A stretch of DNA of 64,000 bases from assembly GCA_019423745.1 (NCBI GenBank), contig JAHZAV010000012.1, positions 1-64,000 on the forward strand, in the 5' to 3' direction. Below the pieces are notes generated by a model, which searched no databases, was not told the origin of the DNA, and worked only from the letters and a program-made list of their open reading frames with translations. How positions within the stretch are numbered: position 1 is the stretch's first letter; every line of letters starts with the position of its first letter. This document shows positions 34,743-44,088 of this stretch, piece by piece. This stretch comes from Lachnospiraceae bacterium. Its GTDB lineage: Bacteria > Bacillota > Clostridia > Lachnospirales > Lachnospiraceae. A program made the translations under genes and the position numbers.

Positions 34743-37610
34743 TTATTGTCGATGTGCACTTTTATCTTGTGCAGATAATATCATATCAATGTACTTTCCC
34801 GTATAGGAGTCAGGATTTTGAGCAATGTCCTCGGGAGTTCCACTTGCAACTACTGTACCTCCGCCATCTCCTCCCTCTGGACCAATATCAATAATATAAT
34901 CTGCTGTCTTAATGACATCCAAATTGTGTTCAATAACCAACACTGTATTTCCGTCTGATGCCAGCCTTCTCAAAATTTCTGTCAGTTTATGGACATCCGC
35001 AAAATGAAGCCCTGTCGTTGGTTCATCCAAGATATAGATGGTTTTTCCTGTGCTCCGTTTGCTCAATTCTGCCGCCAGCTTGATTCTCTGAGCCTCGCCT
35101 CCCGATAGTGTTGTGGAGGGCTGACCCAGCCGGATATAAGAAAGTCCCACATCATACAATGTTTCCATTTTTCGACGAATACTGGGTACATGCTCAAAAA
35201 ATTCCAACGCTTCTTCCACTGTCATATTCAATACGTCATAAATATTTTTCCCCTTGTAGCGCACCTCAAGAGTCTCTCTGTTATAACGTTTACCCCCACA
35301 GACTTCACAGGGAACATAAACATCAGGAAGGAAATGCATCTCTATCTTCAAAATACCATCCCCGCTGCATGCTTCACATCGTCCCCCTTTTACATTAAAA
35401 CTAAATCTGCCTTTCTTGTATCCCCTTGCCTTTGCATCTGGCGTTGCAGCAAAAAGATCCCTGATTAAATCAAACACTCCCGTATAAGTCGCCGGATTGG
35501 ATCTGGGGGTACGGCCAATGGGAGACTGATCGATAGCAATCACTTTGTCAAGCTGTTCCATTCCACGAATCTCCTTATGCTTTCCCGGTATTGTTCTTGC
35601 ACGATTCAGTTCTTTTGCCAGACTCTTATACAAAATTTCATTTACAAGAGAACTTTTTCCTGAACCAGATACACCAGTAACACATGTCATAACGCCTAAT
35701 GGAATGTCTACATTAATATTCTTCAGATTATTTTCCTGTGCACCGATCACTTTGAGCCAGCCTGTTGGCTGTTTTCTTTCTTCGGGAACTGGAATTTTCA
35801 TCCTACCACTTAAATATGCTCCAGTTATAGAATTTTTATTCTTCATAATTTCTTTGGCAGTTCCCTGAGCCACCACTTCTCCACCGTGCTCTCCTGCTCC
35901 CGGACCGATATCAACAATATGGTCTGCTTCCAGCATAGTGTCTTCATCATGTTCCACCACTATCACAGAATTGCCAAGATCCCGCAGATGCTTCAGAGTT
36001 GCCAGAAGTTTGTCATTATCCCTTTGATGAAGTCCAATGCTGGGTTCATCCAAAATATAAGCCACACCCACAAGACCAGAGCCTATTTGGGTAGCAAGAC
36101 GGATACGCTGTGCTTCTCCTCCAGACAGCGAACCTGTCGCTCTGGAAAGCGTAAGATAATCTAATCCCACATCCATCAAAAATTGTATCCTGGCTTGAAT
36201 CTCTTTCAGAATCTGCCCTCCAATCAGTTGCTGCTGATGAGTCAGTTCCAGCCCTTTCAAAAAATTCTGAAGTTTTTCTACAGAAAAGGCAGTAATCTCT
36301 GCAATATTTTTCTCTCCCACTGTCACAGCAAGAGATTCCTTTTTCAATCTCTGTCCTTTACATTCATGACACGGAGTAATTCGCATAAATGTCTCATATT
36401 CTGCTTTTACAACATCTGATGAAGTTTCCCGGTACCGTCTTTCTACACTCCGTATCAATCCTTCGAAAGCAACATCATAAATGCCTTCTCCTCGCTGCCC
36501 GCGGTAATAAACCTTAACTTCTTTTCCTCCTGTACCATAAATAAGAATATCATGTATTTTCTTGGGGTAATCCTTAAACGGAGTATCAAGAGAAAAATTA
36601 TACTCTTTTGCCAAGGCCTCCAGAATAGCTCTTGTATAACTTCCCTTATCCGTACAGGACTGCCATCCGATTACAGCAATCGCTCCTTCATCAATACTTA
36701 AATCTTTATCCGGTATCATTAGATCTTCATCAAATTCCATTTTATATCCAAGGCCAAAACATTCCGGGCAGGCGCCAAAAGGATTATTGAAAGAAAAACT
36801 TCTGGGTTCAATTTCATCAATGCTGATCCCGCAATCCGGGCAGGCAAAACTCTGACTAAAATTGATGGGGTCTCCATCAATTACATCCACTACCAAAAGT
36901 CCCTCCGCCAAATGCAAAACACTTTCCACAGAATCTGTCAAACGTTTTTCAATCCCCGGACGTACAACAAGTCGATCTACTATAATTTCAATATTATGTT
37001 TAATGTTTTTATCCAAAGAAATCTCTTCAGAAAGTTCATACAGATTTCCATCTACCCTCACGCGTACATATCCGCTTTTTTTTGCTCTTTCGAAAAGCTT
37101 GGCATGTGTTCCTTTTCTTCCTCGCACCACTGGTGCAAGAAGCTGAATTTTTGTCCTTTCCGGAAGCGCCATGATCTGGTCCACCATCTGATCCACGGTT
37201 TGCTTTTTAATCTCTCTGCCGCATTTAGGACAGTGGGGAATTCCAATTCTGGCATAGAGAAGGCGAAAATAATCATAAATCTCTGTTACCGTCCCCACCG
37301 TGGATCTCGGATTTCGATTGGTTGATTTCTGATCAATGGATATAGCTGGCGAAAGACCTTCTATACTTTCTACGTCCGGTTTTTCCATCTGCCCAAGGAA
37401 CTGTCTGGCATAGGAGGATAGAGACTCCATATATCTTCTCTGTCCCTCAGCATAAATTGTATCAAAAGCCAGAGAAGATTTTCCTGAGCCAGACAGTCCA
37501 GTCAGAACCACAAGCTCATTTCTTGGAATATCCAAATTTATATTTTTCAAATTATGTTCATTGGCACCTCTGATTTTAATATATTGTCTTTTTGATTTCT
37601 CTACCGCCAT
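34743..37610 (-). CDS. uvrA: Excinuclease ABC subunit A
   Basis: This 955-residue DNA damage-recognition ATPase has two ABC modules: Walker A GLSGSGKSS near residue 35 and GVSGSGKSS near 645. Signature motifs are LSGGEAQRI in each half, and zinc-binding Cys clusters include CPKCG near 125 and CEACSGDG near 740. The length is normal. It lies 14 bp after uvrB, forming the usual uvrBA operon for nucleotide excision repair. Confidence 0.97.
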   Translation of the reverse strand: MAVEKSKRQYIKIRGANEHNLKNINLDIPRNELVVLTGLSGSGKSSLAFDTIYAEGQRRYMESLSSYARQFLGQMEKPDVESIEGLSPAISIDQKSTNRNPRSTVGTVTEIYDYFRLLYARIGIPHCPKCGREIKKQTVDQMVDQIMALPERTKIQLLAPVVRGRKGTHAKLFERAKKSGYVRVRVDGNLYELSEEISLDKNIKHNIEIIVDRLVVRPGIEKRLTDSVESVLHLAEGLLVVDVIDGDPINFSQSFACPDCGISIDEIEPRSFSFNNPFGACPECFGLGYKMEFDEDLMIPDKDLSIDEGAIAVIGWQSCTDKGSYTRAILEALAKEYNFSLDTPFKDYPKKIHDILIYGTGGKEVKVYYRGQRGEGIYDVAFEGLIRSVERRYRETSSDVVKAEYETFMRITPCHECKGQRLKKESLAVTVGEKNIAEITAFSVEKLQNFLKGLELTHQQQLIGGQILKEIQARIQFLMDVGLDYLTLSRATGSLSGGEAQRIRLATQIGSGLVGVAYILDEPSIGLHQRDNDKLLATLKHLRDLGNSVIVVEHDEDTMLEADHIVDIGPGAGEHGGEVVAQGTAKEIMKNKNSITGAYLSGRMKIPVPEERKQPTGWLKVIGAQENNLKNINVDIPLGVMTCVTGVSGSGKSSLVNEILYKSLAKELNRARTIPGKHKEIRGMEQLDKVIAIDQSPIGRTPRSNPATYTGVFDLIRDLFAATPDAKARGYKKGRFSFNVKGGRCEACSGDGILKIEMHFLPDVYVPCEVCGGKRYNRETLEVRYKGKNIYDVLNMTVEEALEFFEHVPSIRRKMETLYDVGLSYIRLGQPSTTLSGGEAQRIKLAAELSKRSTGKTIYILDEPTTGLHFADVHKLTEILRRLASDGNTVLVIEHNLDVIKTADYIIDIGPEGGDGGGTVVASGTPEDIAQNPDSYTGKYIDMILSAQDKSAHRQ

Positions 37611-37624
37611 TTTGTGCTCCTTTT

Positions 37625-39616
37625 TTAATCTTCAGCCAGATCATCCAGCTGTTTTTTTAATTCTGTCATCTTATCACGCAACTCGGCTGCCGCCTCGAAA
37701 TTCAATTCTGAAGCAGCTTTCCGCATTTGTTTTGTCACATCTGCAATCAGCTTTTCCAATTCTTTTCGACTCATAGATTCCGGATCCTTCTCCAGACGCA
37801 TTTCTTCTGCTGCCACCTTCTTGGAAATACTGATCAAATCCCGAACCGACTTCTGAATCGTTGTCGGTGTAATCCCATGTTCTTCATTATAAGCCATCTG
37901 TATCTGACGACGTCTCATCGTTTCATCGATTGCCTGCCGCATGGAATCTGTCACTGTATCTGCATACATAATTACATGCCCGCTGGCATTTCGAGCAGCA
38001 CGCCCGATTGTCTGAATCAGAGAAGTCTCCGATCTTAAAAATCCTTCCTTATCTGCATCAAGAATGGCCACAAGCGTAATTTCCGGTATGTCAAGCCCTT
38101 CTCTTAAAAGATTAATTCCCACCAGAACATCGAAGACATCAAGACGCATATCACGCACAATCTCTGTACGCTCCAAAGTATCAATATCCGAATGCAGATA
38201 CCGAACACGAATCCCCAACTCTTTCATATAATCTGTCAGATCTTCTGCCATACGCTTGGTAAGAGTTGTAATCAGAATTTTATTTTTCTTTTCAGTTTCT
38301 TTTTTAACCTCTGCTACAAGATCGTCAATTTGTCCTTCTACCGGACGAATCTCCACCTCTGGATCCAAAAGTCCTGTCGGACGTATTACCTGTTCTGCCC
38401 GAAGTAGTTCATGTTCTGCCTCATAGGTGCCTGGTGTTGCGGAAACAAACAAAATCTGATCAATCCGGTCTTCAAACTCTTCGAAACTCAATGGTCTGTT
38501 GTCTTTGGCAGACGGCAGACGAAACCCATAATCCACAAGGGTTGTTTTTCGGGACTGATCCCCATGATACATTGCTCCAATCTGCGGAATGGTTTTATGA
38601 GATTCATCAATAATAATCAGAAAATCATCTTTAAAGAAATCCATCAGCGTGTAGGGAGGCTGTCCTGGCGCAAGTCCTGACAAATGCCTGGAGTAATTCT
38701 CAATCCCCGAACAAAAACCAGTCTCTTTAAGCATTTCAATATCAAAATTTGTTCTTTCTGCAATCCGCTGCGCTTCTAACAGCTTATCTTCGGACTTGAA
38801 ATATTGTACACGTTCTTCCAGTTCCTTCTCAATAGCATCTGCAGCTCTTCGAATTTGCTCCGCCGGCACTACATAATGGGAAGCCGGGAAAATAGCTGCA
38901 TGCTCCAACTCACCTTTAATTTCTCCGGTCAATACATCTATCTGGGTAATTCTGTCAATTTCATCTCCAAAAAACTCTACCCTTACAGCTGTTTCTGCCT
39001 CATTGGCCGGAATAATCTCCAGCACATCCCCATGTACACGGAATGTTCCACGCTTAAAATCCATCTCATTTCTTTCATATTGAATATCAATCAGCTGACG
39101 AAGAACCTCATCTCTGTCTTTTTCCATTCCCGGGCGCAGGGAAACCATCATCTTTTCAAAGTTTTCCGGCTCACCAAGACCATAAATACAGGATACACTA
39201 GATACCACAATCACATCCCTTCTCTCTGCCAGAGAAGCGGTTGCTGAAAGACGCAGCTTATCAATTTCCTCATTTATAGAAGAATCCTTTGCAATGTAGG
39301 TGTCTGAAGACGGCACATATGCCTCTGGCTGATAATAGTCATAGTAGGACACAAAATATTCCACCGCATTGTTCGGAAAAAATTCTTTAAATTCTCCATA
39401 AAGCTGAGCAGCTAACGTTTTATTATGTGCGATGATCAATGTTGGTTTATTTAACTGTTGTATGACATTAGCCATTGTAAATGTTTTTCCGGAACCAGTG
39501 ACCCCAAGAAGAGTCTCACATTGATTCCCCTCTTTGAAGCCTTTTACAAGTTGTTCAATTGCCCGAGGCTGATCCCCGGTCGGTTTATATTCTGATACTA
39601 GTTCAAAATGATCCAT
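37625..39616 (-). CDS. uvrB: Excinuclease ABC subunit B
   Basis: This 663-residue helicase-like subunit loads UvrC at lesions. Walker A GVTGSGKTF is near residue 40, the beta-hairpin YYDYYQPEAYVP near 95, IDESH in the middle, and the UVR domain (ELEKLIADVTKQMRKAASEL) at the C-terminus. I chose ATG 39616 with AAGGA upstream; a longer frame adds 17 unconserved residues. Confidence 0.97.
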   Translation of the reverse strand: MDHFELVSEYKPTGDQPRAIEQLVKGFKEGNQCETLLGVTGSGKTFTMANVIQQLNKPTLIIAHNKTLAAQLYGEFKEFFPNNAVEYFVSYYDYYQPEAYVPSSDTYIAKDSSINEEIDKLRLSATASLAERRDVIVVSSVSCIYGLGEPENFEKMMVSLRPGMEKDRDEVLRQLIDIQYERNEMDFKRGTFRVHGDVLEIIPANEAETAVRVEFFGDEIDRITQIDVLTGEIKGELEHAAIFPASHYVVPAEQIRRAADAIEKELEERVQYFKSEDKLLEAQRIAERTNFDIEMLKETGFCSGIENYSRHLSGLAPGQPPYTLMDFFKDDFLIIIDESHKTIPQIGAMYHGDQSRKTTLVDYGFRLPSAKDNRPLSFEEFEDRIDQILFVSATPGTYEAEHELLRAEQVIRPTGLLDPEVEIRPVEGQIDDLVAEVKKETEKKNKILITTLTKRMAEDLTDYMKELGIRVRYLHSDIDTLERTEIVRDMRLDVFDVLVGINLLREGLDIPEITLVAILDADKEGFLRSETSLIQTIGRAARNASGHVIMYADTVTDSMRQAIDETMRRRQIQMAYNEEHGITPTTIQKSVRDLISISKKVAAEEMRLEKDPESMSRKELEKLIADVTKQMRKAASELNFEAAAELRDKMTELKKQLDDLAED

Positions 39617-39667
39617 AATAAATCCTTTCCTTAATAGAGCCCTCAAAATACGGCTACTCCTTGGCAC

Positions 39668-39673
39668 ATTATA
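39668..39673 (-). promoter_or_regulatory. Extended -10 promoter of uvrBA
   Basis: The minus strand reads TGCTATAAT with core TATAAT at 39673-39668, about 50 bp before the uvrB start. There is no good -35, consistent with an extended -10. Confidence 0.6.
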
Positions 39674-39709
39674 GCAAATCTAATGATAAAAGTATATAGG
39701 ACAACCAGC

Positions 39710-39746
39710 AAAAAAAGTACAAATGTTCGATTATCCATTTGTACTT
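39710..39746 (-). terminator. Hairpin terminator with LexA-box-like core upstream of uvrB
   Basis: AAGTACAAATG (39715-39725) and CATTTGTACTT (39736-39746) form a perfect 11-bp stem with a 10-nt loop, followed on the minus strand by seven T. The plus-strand stretch 39716-39729 also matches the Firmicute LexA box (CGAAC-N4-GTTCG) at about 12 of 14 positions, so it may be an SOS operator instead of, or as well as, a terminator. Confidence 0.55.
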
Positions 39747-39862
39747 ATACTATTTCTTATTATTGTTATCGTGCCGCTGCCAAATATACAAATAACTTCC
39801 AGAGATTGTAAAGATATAATTTTACAATTGTATAAGAAGCTAAATTGTTTCTTTATCAAATA

Positions 39863-39896
39863 AAACAGGAGAAAGGGTTCATCCTCTCTCCTGTTT
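39863..39896 (-). terminator. Intrinsic terminator after the sigma-like gene
   Basis: AAACAGGAGA (39863-39872) pairs with TCTCCTGTTT (39887-39896), followed on the minus strand by a T-rich run. Between this and the next hairpin (39747-39862) about 115 AT-rich bases hold no gene that I can see. Confidence 0.85.
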
Positions 39897-39921
39897 CATT
39901 TAGGGTGTTCAATTATCTTCC

Positions 39922-40350
39922 TTACTTTTTAAATGGAAGTAATTTCTTGCGCAGCCTGTGCATTCTCTGATAAACGGCATCTTCTGTCAACCGCATGATC
40001 CGCGCAATCTCCTTCGTAGAATATCCATGAATTTTCAGTAAAAGAATATACAAAACTCTCCGGTCTAACGCAAGTAAAGTATGATATAAATTTCTGTTCT
40101 CGATTTCATTTAACAAATCTAAAACAGTCATAACTTCAACTGTCTGCTCTTTTCCTTTCGTATTTTCCATAAACTCTCCAATTTCATTAGAATGTACATA
40201 AAAACGTCTATCCGAATTAAATTCTACACGGTCATAGGCACGGATTGTAGCAATAATCTCTTCCTGAATACCGTTTTCGCGCATAATTTTTTCTTCTCTT
40301 TCTTTCCAGATCTGCCATTTTTGTTCTTCTTTCCCATGATTATAACTCAT
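39922..40350 (-). CDS. Sigma-70 region 4-type DNA-binding protein
   Basis: This 142-residue protein has a charged N-terminal half without a recognisable sigma region 2. Its C-terminus has a clear helix-turn-helix of sigma region 4 type: IHGYSTKEIARIMRLTEDAVYQRMHRLRKKL. Such short proteins occur in clostridial mobile elements and as stand-alone regulators; whether it directs RNA polymerase is doubtful without region 2. I chose ATG 40350 with GGAGGTGG upstream over a start 16 codons earlier. Confidence 0.75.
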   Translation of the reverse strand: MSYNHGKEEQKWQIWKEREEKIMRENGIQEEIIATIRAYDRVEFNSDRRFYVHSNEIGEFMENTKGKEQTVEVMTVLDLLNEIENRNLYHTLLALDRRVLYILLLKIHGYSTKEIARIMRLTEDAVYQRMHRLRKKLLPFKK

Positions 40351-40523
40351 TTTTCCACCTCCGATCTCAAAATTTATCCAGATCTGCAGGTGGCGCACGA
40401 CTCCTTTTTAGAAGTACGATAATATTGATCGTTTTTCGCAAAATAAACTAACAAATCTCTGTTATTTGGGGGTTAAATAACAATCATTATTCCGCCAATT
40501 TTGAATCATTTTTTATCACTATC

Positions 40524-40542
40524 ATTACACAACTAATGTAAT
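40524..40542. promoter_or_regulatory. Dyad in the divergent gap before the cupin gene
   Basis: ATTACA (40524-40529) and TGTAAT (40537-40542) are separated by 7 bp. It lies in the AT-rich gap (40351-40638) between the divergent sigma-like and cupin genes and could bind a dimeric regulator. No clear promoter pair is visible there. Confidence 0.35.
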
Positions 40543-40638
40543 ATATCAATTTTATTGAGTCAAGTAGATATGTATCATCACCTTTTCCTCATCGGCACAT
40601 ATACTAAAATTGAAAAGATATTCTCAGAGGTAAAGCTT

Positions 40639-41082
40639 ATGAATAGAAACCAACACTGCTGCCCCTCTCCTGGCTCAAGAGATTATGGCGGTGAGCCCCT
40701 CATTGTAAATATGGAGTATCTCACCAAACAGAACCCCTATTACAGAACAACATTGTGGACAGGTACCCATCTTCAGGTAACATTGATGTGCATACCGACT
40801 CATGAAAATATAGGTCTTGAAATACACTGTGATGTTGATCAATTTATCTCTGTCGAAGATGGATGCGCTCTTGTAATAATGGGCAAAAACAAAAACTGCC
40901 TAAACCATCAGCAAAAAGCGGATCGTAATGATGCCATCATAATTCCTGCCGGAACCTGGCATAATATTATTAATACAGGGGACACTCCTTTAAAAGTATA
41001 TTCTATATATGCTCCTCCGCAACATCCTTTTGGAACTGTCCATAAAACGAAAAAAGCCGCAGAAAATACTGAAAAATATTAA
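40639..41082 (+). CDS. Cupin domain protein
   Basis: This 147-residue single-domain beta-barrel protein has the metal-binding patterns of a cupin: HCDVDQFISVEDG in motif 1 and IIPAGTWHNIINTG in motif 2. Such small cupins resemble sugar-phosphate isomerase folds or bind small molecules; no substrate can be assigned. I chose ATG 40639 (AGAGG eight bases upstream) over a start 28 codons earlier with no RBS. It is one of the few plus-strand genes and has its own terminator. Confidence 0.8.
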   Translation: MNRNQHCCPSPGSRDYGGEPLIVNMEYLTKQNPYYRTTLWTGTHLQVTLMCIPTHENIGLEIHCDVDQFISVEDGCALVIMGKNKNCLNHQQKADRNDAIIIPAGTWHNIINTGDTPLKVYSIYAPPQHPFGTVHKTKKAAENTEKY

Positions 41083-41159
41083 TTCATATGAGGATGTGGA
41101 AAAATCATCAATTTCATGATATTTTTAGTGATTGGTTATATCTAATCGTATCTTGGATG

Positions 41160-41182
41160 ACGGGTTCTTCGGAACCCGTTTT
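41160..41182 (+). terminator. Intrinsic terminator after the cupin gene
   Basis: ACGGGTTC (41160-41167) and GAACCCGT (41172-41179) close a stable TTCG tetraloop, followed by TTTT. Confidence 0.9.
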
Positions 41183-41271
41183 CTGTTATTACAATAAAAA
41201 TCGAGCTGCTGCTCCGGTAGATTATTTATCTACTTTTGCAACAGCTCCCTGTCATAACTCATATATTGAAT

Positions 41272-42444
41272 CTAGGATAACAGTTTTTTATAAGTACAAT
41301 CGATTGCAAATGCTCCCACTGGCGCAGTGATCAAAACAGCCAGTACCGCAACGGTCAGAACCATATTCCCACATGCCAGTCCCATTGAAAGGGGAATCCC
41401 TCCAATTGCAGCCTGTACTGTGGCCTTAGGCGTGTAGGCTATCATACAGAATAAACGTTCCTTTATTTTTAATTGCGTTTTTAACAGACAGCAGAAAACA
41501 CCAAACATTCGGAATATCAATACACCAAAGATTAATAAAATTGCCGCTATTCCAGCTGTTTTAACATATCTAAGATCTACCGTTGCCCCAACAAGTACGA
41601 ATAGCACAATTTCCGCCCCTACCCATAATTTATTAAATTTTACAGACAATCTCTCTGCTACAACTGTTCTTTTCCTCTGAAGAGCAATACCGATGCACAT
41701 AACTGCAATCAGCGAAGAAAACGGTATAATAGTAGAATAGTAATCCTCAAAAGTAACCATCATAAAAGATAAACTAAGAAGTATGAGCACTTTTGCTGTA
41801 TCCCTGATATGTATTTTTTCAAAATATTTTGCTAATAAAATTCCTATAATTACTCCTACAAGAATACCTACAACAATAGAAACAGGTATTTTTACAAAGC
41901 TCATCACAGAAACAGAGCCGCCCTGAGCCAAACTTGTAAATGCTGAAAACATTACAATAACAAATACATCATCTACTGATGCGCCTGCTAATATTAACTG
42001 CGGAATTCCTTTTTCTGTTCCATATTTTTCGTCCATTAACTTCAACATTTTAGGAACAATAACAGCCGGTGACACAGCACCCACAACAGCACCCATAATA
42101 GCCGCATCCAAAACAGATACTCCCAATAACTTTGGTGCCAGAAGAATCATACCTGCAATCTCGAAACAGGCCGGGACAAAACACATTAAAACAGCTGGAC
42201 GCCCCACTTTTTTCAAATCATTTATATCTAAAGACAACCCTGCTCTTGTCAATATAATAATTAGGGCAATCCTTCTAAGTTCTGATGAAATATTTAAAAC
42301 AGAATCATCAAGCATATTCAGGACATGCGGCCCTAACAATATACCTGTTATAATCATTCCCATTAAACTTGGCAGGCGAAGCTGTCTGCATCCCCACCCC
42401 ATAAACATACCAACAATCAATATTAATGCAATACTCAGCAGCAT
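41272..42444 (-). CDS. Cation:proton antiporter (Na+/H+ exchanger family)
   Basis: This 390-residue membrane protein has about 11-12 helices of the CPA superfamily, with GMIITGILLGPHVL near the start and the LAGASVDDVFVI motif, whose acidic pair is typical of ion binding in this family, near residue 155. It should exchange Na+ or K+ for protons. It is the last gene of the arsR-permease run, 142 bp after arsC and beyond a terminator, so it probably has its own weak promoter. ATG 42444 has AGGAGG upstream. Confidence 0.85.
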   Translation of the reverse strand: MLLSIALILIVGMFMGWGCRQLRLPSLMGMIITGILLGPHVLNMLDDSVLNISSELRRIALIIILTRAGLSLDINDLKKVGRPAVLMCFVPACFEIAGMILLAPKLLGVSVLDAAIMGAVVGAVSPAVIVPKMLKLMDEKYGTEKGIPQLILAGASVDDVFVIVMFSAFTSLAQGGSVSVMSFVKIPVSIVVGILVGVIIGILLAKYFEKIHIRDTAKVLILLSLSFMMVTFEDYYSTIIPFSSLIAVMCIGIALQRKRTVVAERLSVKFNKLWVGAEIVLFVLVGATVDLRYVKTAGIAAILLIFGVLIFRMFGVFCCLLKTQLKIKERLFCMIAYTPKATVQAAIGGIPLSMGLACGNMVLTVAVLAVLITAPVGAFAIDCTYKKLLS

Positions 42445-42479
42445 CTGTTTTTCCTCCTTTTGATCCGTATATTAGGCAT

Positions 42480-42517
42480 AAAAAAAGCCAATGACCTCCT
42501 GTTTCTACAGAAGTCAT
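42480..42517 (-). terminator. Intrinsic terminator after arsC
   Basis: On the minus strand an ATGAC-CTGT/ACAG-GTCAT stem with small internal mismatches and an AGAA loop is followed by TGGC and seven T (42486-42480). Confidence 0.7.
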
Positions 42518-42588
42518 CAGCTCATAATCAAGCGTTTTAGGATAACATAAAATTTTATCCAAGGGAGAACCTCATTCCCGAATATATT

Positions 42589-42987
42589 CTACCTAAATGT
42601 CTTTGCAAAGTCAATTACTTTCTTCTCTATTTGTTGAATCACAGTTTTAAATTCATCATCGGATTTTCCAGTCGGATCTTCAATCCCCCAATTATCGTCA
42701 AACGCTCTTCCAATAAAGGGGCATCCAACATTGCACCCCATGGAAATTGCCACATCTATATCCGGAAGTTCTGATATTAACTTACTATGCTGCCCTTCTT
42801 CTTCCATATCAATATCATAAATTTCTTTCATCAATCTGACTGCATCCTGATTGATCCGTGGCTTTGTTTCTGTTCCCGCGGAATAACTTTCAAATACATC
42901 TCCTGCCAAATGTTTCCCTAATGCTTCCGCAATCTGGCTTCTGCAGGAATTATGAACACAAATAAACGCTACTTTTTTCTTATCCAT
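42589..42987 (-). CDS. arsC: Arsenate reductase ArsC, thioredoxin-coupled type
   Basis: This 132-residue low-molecular-weight phosphatase-fold protein has the P-loop CVHNSCRS with nucleophile C10, and the further cysteines in GCNVGCP near residue 80 used for the disulfide relay. It would reduce arsenate to arsenite for export. ATG 42987, preceded by AGAGG, places C10 exactly as in the family; a longer frame adds 16 residues. A thioredoxin-like protein is encoded two genes upstream and could be its partner (inference). Confidence 0.9.
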   Translation of the reverse strand: MDKKKVAFICVHNSCRSQIAEALGKHLAGDVFESYSAGTETKPRINQDAVRLMKEIYDIDMEEEGQHSKLISELPDIDVAISMGCNVGCPFIGRAFDDNWGIEDPTGKSDDEFKTVIQQIEKKVIDFAKTFR

Positions 42988-43025
42988 TACTAAAACCTCT
43001 TTCTTGTTTCTACAGAAATCAATTA

Positions 43026-43550
43026 TTATACACAAAAATCTTTTTTCCTGATATACAGATAATGCGGCATATTTTTCCCATTATAATATTTATTTAACAT
43101 TCCAAGTTTCACAAATCCTGCTTTTTCCGCTACTTTTATCGATGGATTATTATCCGTTTTGATTTGTGCATAAATATAGGGAAGCATTAACTTTGAAAAA
43201 GCATAGTTTACCATTGCATTAACTCCTTCTAATGCGTATCCCTGTTGAAAATATTGTTGTTTTAACATATAGCAAACTTCATATTCTATTTCACCGTTGT
43301 ATAAAAAGCGATGAAGACCAACTTGTCCTACCAATTCATTGCTGAATCTGTTAATTGCTGCAAAATATCCCACACCATCCTGCCTATAATATTCTTCCTG
43401 TTTTTCTATCCACTGATAAATTTGTTCATCTGAAAACGTATGCTCCCAAGCATACATTACCTTGGGATCTCCCAACATTATTTTTAGTTCATTAAAATCA
43501 CAACCTGTTATTTTTCGGTAAGACAGTCGTTCGCTTTTTGTTATATACAT
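43026..43550 (-). CDS. GNAT family N-acetyltransferase
   Basis: This 174-residue protein resembles RimJ/RimL-type acetyltransferases: N-terminal RLSYRKITGCDFNEL, then the acetyl-CoA region QQGYALEGVNAMVNYAF and the NNPSIKVAEKAGFVKLG motif. The substrate is unknown. It is placed inside the arsenic-type gene run, 38 bp before arsC. ATG 43550 with GGAGAAG upstream was chosen over a start nine codons earlier. Confidence 0.88.
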   Translation of the reverse strand: MYITKSERLSYRKITGCDFNELKIMLGDPKVMYAWEHTFSDEQIYQWIEKQEEYYRQDGVGYFAAINRFSNELVGQVGLHRFLYNGEIEYEVCYMLKQQYFQQGYALEGVNAMVNYAFSKLMLPYIYAQIKTDNNPSIKVAEKAGFVKLGMLNKYYNGKNMPHYLYIRKKDFCV

Positions 43551-43645
43551 CAAAATCTTCTCCTTAACCGATAACATTTCAACCCCTGAAAATATTACCC
43601 CGCGCAGTGCCTTTTAGACAGTTCTTTCATTCCTCACAGCCTCTT

Positions 43646-44017
43646 CTAGCAGCCTGATTTTTTCAAAAGTTCTTCCACCTGATTTATACTTAATACTTCC
43701 CCCATTGTCGCAACTTTCTCATTAATAACTATGGCCGGCATGCTCATTACCCCATAACTCATAACTATTTTCATATCAGTAATATACTGTATTTCTGCAT
43801 TAAGCTGGATATTTTCAACTGCTTTTTGGACATTTTCATACTGTTTATGGCAGGATTTGCATCCTGCCCCCAGGACTTTAATAGTACATCTGTTTTCACC
43901 ACACATGCAACTATTTTCTGTAGTATTAAATATCTTTTTCTCTCTGACTGCTCCATCACATCCACATGCCTGCTTTGCATCGTTATTCTTTTGTTTACCA
44001 AATCCAAATAATTTCAT
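43646..44017 (-). CDS. Thioredoxin-like redox-active disulfide protein
   Basis: This 123-residue protein has a cysteine-rich N-terminal extension (CGCDG, CMCGENRC) followed by a small thioredoxin fold with CKSC in GAGCKSCHKQYENV and the cis-Pro loop SMPAIVINE. It resembles the redox-active disulfide protein 2 group. The six extra cysteines ahead of the fold could bind metal or metalloid. It follows the permease gene by 71 bp and is likely its functional partner. Confidence 0.85.
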   Translation of the reverse strand: MKLFGFGKQKNNDAKQACGCDGAVREKKIFNTTENSCMCGENRCTIKVLGAGCKSCHKQYENVQKAVENIQLNAEIQYITDMKIVMSYGVMSMPAIVINEKVATMGEVLSINQVEELLKKSGC

Positions 44018-44088
44018 ATTTTTAACTCCTTCTCATTAAACTTTAAATAAATAATCTCCAAATATTATATTTTTTGACACTCATGCAC

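Noticed and set aside
39922..40350. Sigma-like gene as evidence of an integrated conjugative element
   Set aside because: No integrase, relaxase, conjugation genes or attachment repeats are seen nearby; a stand-alone regulator is simpler.
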